Positions 7,893-10,390 of a stretch of 10,390 bases of DNA are shown here, piece by piece (position 1 is the first letter of the stretch; each line of letters starts with the position of its first letter). Position numbers and translations under genes: made by a program. Under the pieces are notes generated by a model that saw only the letters and a list, made by a program, of their open reading frames with translations, was not told the DNA's origin and searched no databases. The DNA comes from an uncultured Clostridia bacterium (GTDB lineage: Bacteria; Bacillota; Clostridia; UBA1381), in the NCBI GenBank assembly GCA_934454215.1, contig CAKSGG010000120.1, positions 1 to 10,390 on the forward strand. The letters are read 5' to 3'.

Positions 7893-8808
7893 TGTTTAAT
7901 CCCTCCAATGCAAATCGAATTATTTGATCAATAAGACCAATGTTTGCGATATTTAAAGTGTAATCAGAACAATCATATATTTGCCGTAAATCTGATTGTC
8001 TTCCTACCCATCCAGCGCCTTCTATCACGTTAATGGTAATAATTTTCTTTCCAGAGTTTGATATAAGTTCCTGTGTAGTTTTTACCTTTTCTGCATATCG
8101 GCTCTGTGTGCTTGAAGTCGTTATATTATAAGAGTAGTCAATCAATACGCACGGATCATGCGCATTCGGTATAGCAATACAATACGATTTTCCTAACATT
8201 TCGACTTCTTTGTTCCTAACCAATGTAAGCCCTTCGAGATCGCATGTAAATTTCACTGTTTCTTCTATTCTTCTTGCCACAGCGTTTGCAACGCTGTTAT
8301 TGTACTTGACATCAAGCTGCTTCTTAGCCAAACGAGCTAATTCCGTTCGGTCAGATAACCGTGAAAGAATAGAATCATCAATCACAAATCCTTTTCTATA
8401 AAAATCGGGAATTTTTCTTTTGAAACGATCTGAATTGGCGCCATTCAACAAAAGCTCGCACACATCATCCATAAAGCTTTCTTGGTCTAAAAGAACGCTT
8501 CTTGTTTTATCCAAAGACCATTCGGTTGAAAAGACATACTTTCTATCTCGACGAAGCATAGAAATAATACGTTTAAATTTTTCTTCCGACACTTCCATAA
8601 GACCGAGTATATTGCCAAGAGAAGCTTTATCCGAGCGGATATAATCGCGTAATCCTTCCTTGGTGCCGATCTTGGTTAATTTTGTTTCAAGTTCGGTAAC
8701 AAATTTTTCTACTTCTGCATTGATAGACTCTTCCAATGCATTGTCTATCCAAAACATAGTAATAGTTTTGACTAATTCGTCATAGGTAATATTTGTTGGC
8801 TTATTCAT
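7879..8808 (-). CDS. DpnII-like type II restriction endonuclease
   Basis: A 309-residue protein that I read as the restriction partner of the methyltransferase. The N-terminal half (about 1-175) is helical and charged, without a motif I recognise. The C-terminal part has the core: a helix with ARRIEET (178-184), then Asp218 and the strand VLIDYSYNITTSS (221-233), then EGAGWVGRQSDL (263-274) and SDYTLNIANI (281-290). The GxGW, L, then LxN layout matches the DpnII/MboI-type PD-(D/E)xK endonucleases as I know them. The usual ExK strand appears as D-Y-S (224-226), a divergence also tolerated in DpnII-like enzymes. An in-frame ATG 24 bases upstream (8832) exists, but a consensus AGGAGG seven bases ahead of 8808 decides the shorter start. 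It overlaps the methyltransferase by 8 bases and the ParB-like gene by 14. The family call is from motif memory, so moderate confidence. Confidence 0.72.
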   Translation of the reverse strand: MNKPTNITYDELVKTITMFWIDNALEESINAEVEKFVTELETKLTKIGTKEGLRDYIRSDKASLGNILGLMEVSEEKFKRIISMLRRDRKYVFSTEWSLDKTRSVLLDQESFMDDVCELLLNGANSDRFKRKIPDFYRKGFVIDDSILSRLSDRTELARLAKKQLDVKYNNSVANAVARRIEETVKFTCDLEGLTLVRNKEVEMLGKSYCIAIPNAHDPCVLIDYSYNITTSSTQSRYAEKVKTTQELISNSGKKIITINVIEGAGWVGRQSDLRQIYDCSDYTLNIANIGLIDQIIRFALEGLNNDCC

Positions 8809-10150
8809 TTTCTGCCCTCCTATACGCATCAACTAATCTATCAGCAATGCTCTTAATAACAGGAACACACACCGTATTGCCTAATAAATCATATCCCCAA
8901 TCCAGGCCTTTTTGCGTCTTTGTGAAATCATCTAGTGAGTATGAGTCGGGATAGCCAAACAATCTCAGTCCTTCACGTAAAGACAAGTGACGAAGTCCGC
9001 CATTATCAATGACACCTAGAGTTGCCATGTCCATCGCTACAAGAGTTGGTGTTACATTATCGGGAGAAAGAATGCGCGTGAAATCAAAGCTCAGTTTTCC
9101 AGATACGATATTGTATCCTTGTGGTTTCGTAGTGTCCGGAATACGCTCAAAGGCAGATCGATTATTCTCCTCGTCTACAATAGCTACCTTCTTCTTAGGA
9201 TGCTCCAACACGAGATAGCCCTTTTCAACCAAATCATCCAACATTTCTTGAAGGTTTTCCGAATCGTAAAATGTGCGGATTTGATCAGTCGTTAGTGGCA
9301 TGCCATCCATCCAATCAATTCCGATAACGGCTGCCCAATGTTTCTTTCGACGCTCTTTTAACAAAGTGTTTAGTAGCTCTTTTTCTTGATCTGTAACATG
9401 ACCTCGAAGTTCTACATCCCAACTGTGAATATTATCTATGCCTCCGCGCTTATCTTTTATGGCTTTCCCATATAATTCTTCGGGTTTGTATTTATCAAAT
9501 AACAATTTGGTAAAACGGCTCTTTTCGGTTTCTAAACCGGTTTCCATAACATCACGAAATACTTTTTTTACAGTTTTAAACCCCGTCAATGAAATCTTCT
9601 CATTTTTCGTTCCAACAATGTAAATTCTATTTCTACTTTGAGCCAATCCAAACTTCTGTGCATCTAGTACCTTCCAAGACACCTGATAACCCAACTCTGT
9701 TTCCAATTTATAGAGAATCGTACTAAGTGTTCTTCCGATTTTATCGTGAGGTTTTTCGCGATCATGTGTAACTAACCCCTCTACATTTTCCAGAATGAAG
9801 CCGTAGGGGCTCTTCTCGCGTAAAATTCTCTCTACCTCAAAGAATAATGTTCCTCTTGTATCTAGAAAACCGCGCTGTTTGCCTGCTACACTGAATGCCT
9901 GACAAGGGAATCCTGCTAACAGAAAATCAAAATCAGGAATTGCGCTACTGTCAATTGTGGTAACATCTCCCTGGATTGTGCGCATACCAAAATTTGTAGT
10001 CAGAGCCTTTACTGCTGCAGTCTTTATTTCTGCTGTTAGGACACAGTTGGTTTCAAATCCCGCTTCTTCAAACGCCTGCTTAAAACCAAGTCTTATGCCG
10101 CCTAAACCGGCGAACAGGTCAATATATTTAATCGTTTTTTTACTTTTCAT
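8801..10150 (-). CDS. DNA (cytosine-5-)-methyltransferase
   Basis: A 449-residue C5-cytosine methyltransferase that would transfer a methyl group from S-adenosylmethionine to cytosine within a recognition site. The motifs occur in the normal order: motif I DLFAGLGGIRLGF (11-23, cofactor binding), motif IV GFPCQAFSVAG with catalytic Cys83, motif VI ENVEGL (121-126), motif VIII QSRNR (171-175), a target-recognition region of about 200 residues, motif IX RHLSLREGLRLFGYPD (387-402) and motif X GNTV (424-427). No catalytic residue is missing, so it should be active; its target cannot be read from sequence. GGGGAA six bases upstream supports the start at 10150. The end overlaps the endonuclease gene by 8 bases, so the two are probably translationally coupled. 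Here it most likely protects host DNA from the neighbouring nuclease. Confidence 0.97.
   Translation of the reverse strand: MKSKKTIKYIDLFAGLGGIRLGFKQAFEEAGFETNCVLTAEIKTAAVKALTTNFGMRTIQGDVTTIDSSAIPDFDFLLAGFPCQAFSVAGKQRGFLDTRGTLFFEVERILREKSPYGFILENVEGLVTHDREKPHDKIGRTLSTILYKLETELGYQVSWKVLDAQKFGLAQSRNRIYIVGTKNEKISLTGFKTVKKVFRDVMETGLETEKSRFTKLLFDKYKPEELYGKAIKDKRGGIDNIHSWDVELRGHVTDQEKELLNTLLKERRKKHWAAVIGIDWMDGMPLTTDQIRTFYDSENLQEMLDDLVEKGYLVLEHPKKKVAIVDEENNRSAFERIPDTTKPQGYNIVSGKLSFDFTRILSPDNVTPTLVAMDMATLGVIDNGGLRHLSLREGLRLFGYPDSYSLDDFTKTQKGLDWGYDLLGNTVCVPVIKSIADRLVDAYRRAENE
8816..8821 (-). promoter_or_regulatory. Ribosome binding site of the endonuclease gene
   Basis: AGGAGG on the minus strand lies inside the last codons of the methyltransferase gene, seven bases before the ATG at 8808. 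It selects that ATG over the longer in-frame start at 8832, which lies upstream of it, and it couples endonuclease translation to the end of methyltransferase translation. Confidence 0.8.
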
Positions 10151-10165
10151 ATCACATTCCCCTGT

Positions 10166-10378
10166 TCACTGATTATCCGGCACTATTTCAACAATATCAT
10201 CCATCTTACATTCAAGGGCTGAGCATATCTTTACAAGAACTTCGCTTGATACGACGGCACCGTCTTTGCCCATTTTGGTGATTGTGGCGATGCTGATGCC
10301 GGCTTTTTCGGCAAGTTCTTTCTTTTTCATATCACGGTCGATTAAAAGCTTGAATAATTTTTTATAGCTTGCGGCCAT
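10166..10378 (-). CDS. XRE-family HTH regulator, probable control protein
   Basis: This 70-residue protein is essentially a single Cro/C1-type helix-turn-helix. Residues 18-38 (KKKELAEKAGIS followed by IATITKMGKDG) form the helix-turn-helix, and SSEVLVKICSALECKMDDIVEI completes the five-helix fold. There is no extra dimerisation or ligand domain. It is the first gene of the cluster and ends 15 bases before the cytosine methyltransferase, the usual place for a controller (C) protein that times methyltransferase and endonuclease expression. That role is inferred from position and size. The start at 10378 is supported by an AGGTG ribosome binding site seven bases upstream, right at the window edge. 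Any operator or C-box lies outside the window, so autoregulation cannot be judged. A general small XRE regulator of the operon is the alternative. Confidence 0.88.
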   Translation of the reverse strand: MAASYKKLFKLLIDRDMKKKELAEKAGISIATITKMGKDGAVVSSEVLVKICSALECKMDDIVEIVPDNQ

Positions 10379-10390
10379 TGTATTACACCT

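Noticed and set aside
3717..10378. Assignment to DISARM
   Set aside because: A methyltransferase and SNF2 helicase are present, but no DUF1998 protein, no DrmA-type helicase and no phospholipase-D nuclease is in the window.
1..10390. CRISPR array, tRNA, rRNA, insertion sequence or attachment-site repeats
   Set aside because: I found no spaced direct repeats, cloverleaf, transposase or paired terminal repeats anywhere in the window.

Overview
The window is AT-rich and low-GC, with AGGAGG-type ribosome binding sites ahead of tightly packed genes. This suggests a Firmicute, most likely a gut-type Clostridia (Lachnospiraceae/Ruminococcaceae-like); that assignment is an inference from base composition and protein style. 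All believable genes are on the minus strand, so the transcription order runs from the right edge (10390) to the left edge (1). Every gene is accessory: this is a piece of a defence island, with no rRNA, tRNA, CRISPR array or transposase.

Region A (10378 to 3717) is a six-gene co-directional cluster with very short gaps or overlaps. In order it encodes a small XRE-type helix-turn-helix regulator, a C5-cytosine DNA methyltransferase, a DpnII-like restriction endonuclease, a ParB/Srx-type protein with a DGNRR motif and a KorB-like helix-turn-helix, a SNF2-family superfamily 2 helicase, and a protein with a C-terminal DUF3883 PD-(D/E)xK nuclease-like domain. The last four junctions all overlap (8, 14, 4 and 26 bases), so the proteins are probably made together. 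I read it as an R-M core (control protein, methyltransferase, endonuclease) extended by a translocase, a ParB-like protein and a second nuclease. I cannot match this combination to a named system.

Region B (about 3698 to 2988) is decayed sequence. It holds a 23-codon ORF that looks like the start of a PIN-domain gene and then stops, two imperfect inverted repeats, and a peptide deformylase pseudogene whose HExxH metal-binding motif is cut off by two in-frame stop codons.

Region C (2969 to 212) is a two-gene unit: a superfamily 1 (UvrD/Rep-like) helicase whose N-terminus resembles a nuclease-related (NERD) domain without its catalytic residues, and a DUF2290-like protein one base downstream. 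It is probably a second, independent defence module. At the left edge (152 to 1) is the 5' end of an unrecognised gene with a consensus ribosome binding site, which may mark the edge of the island.
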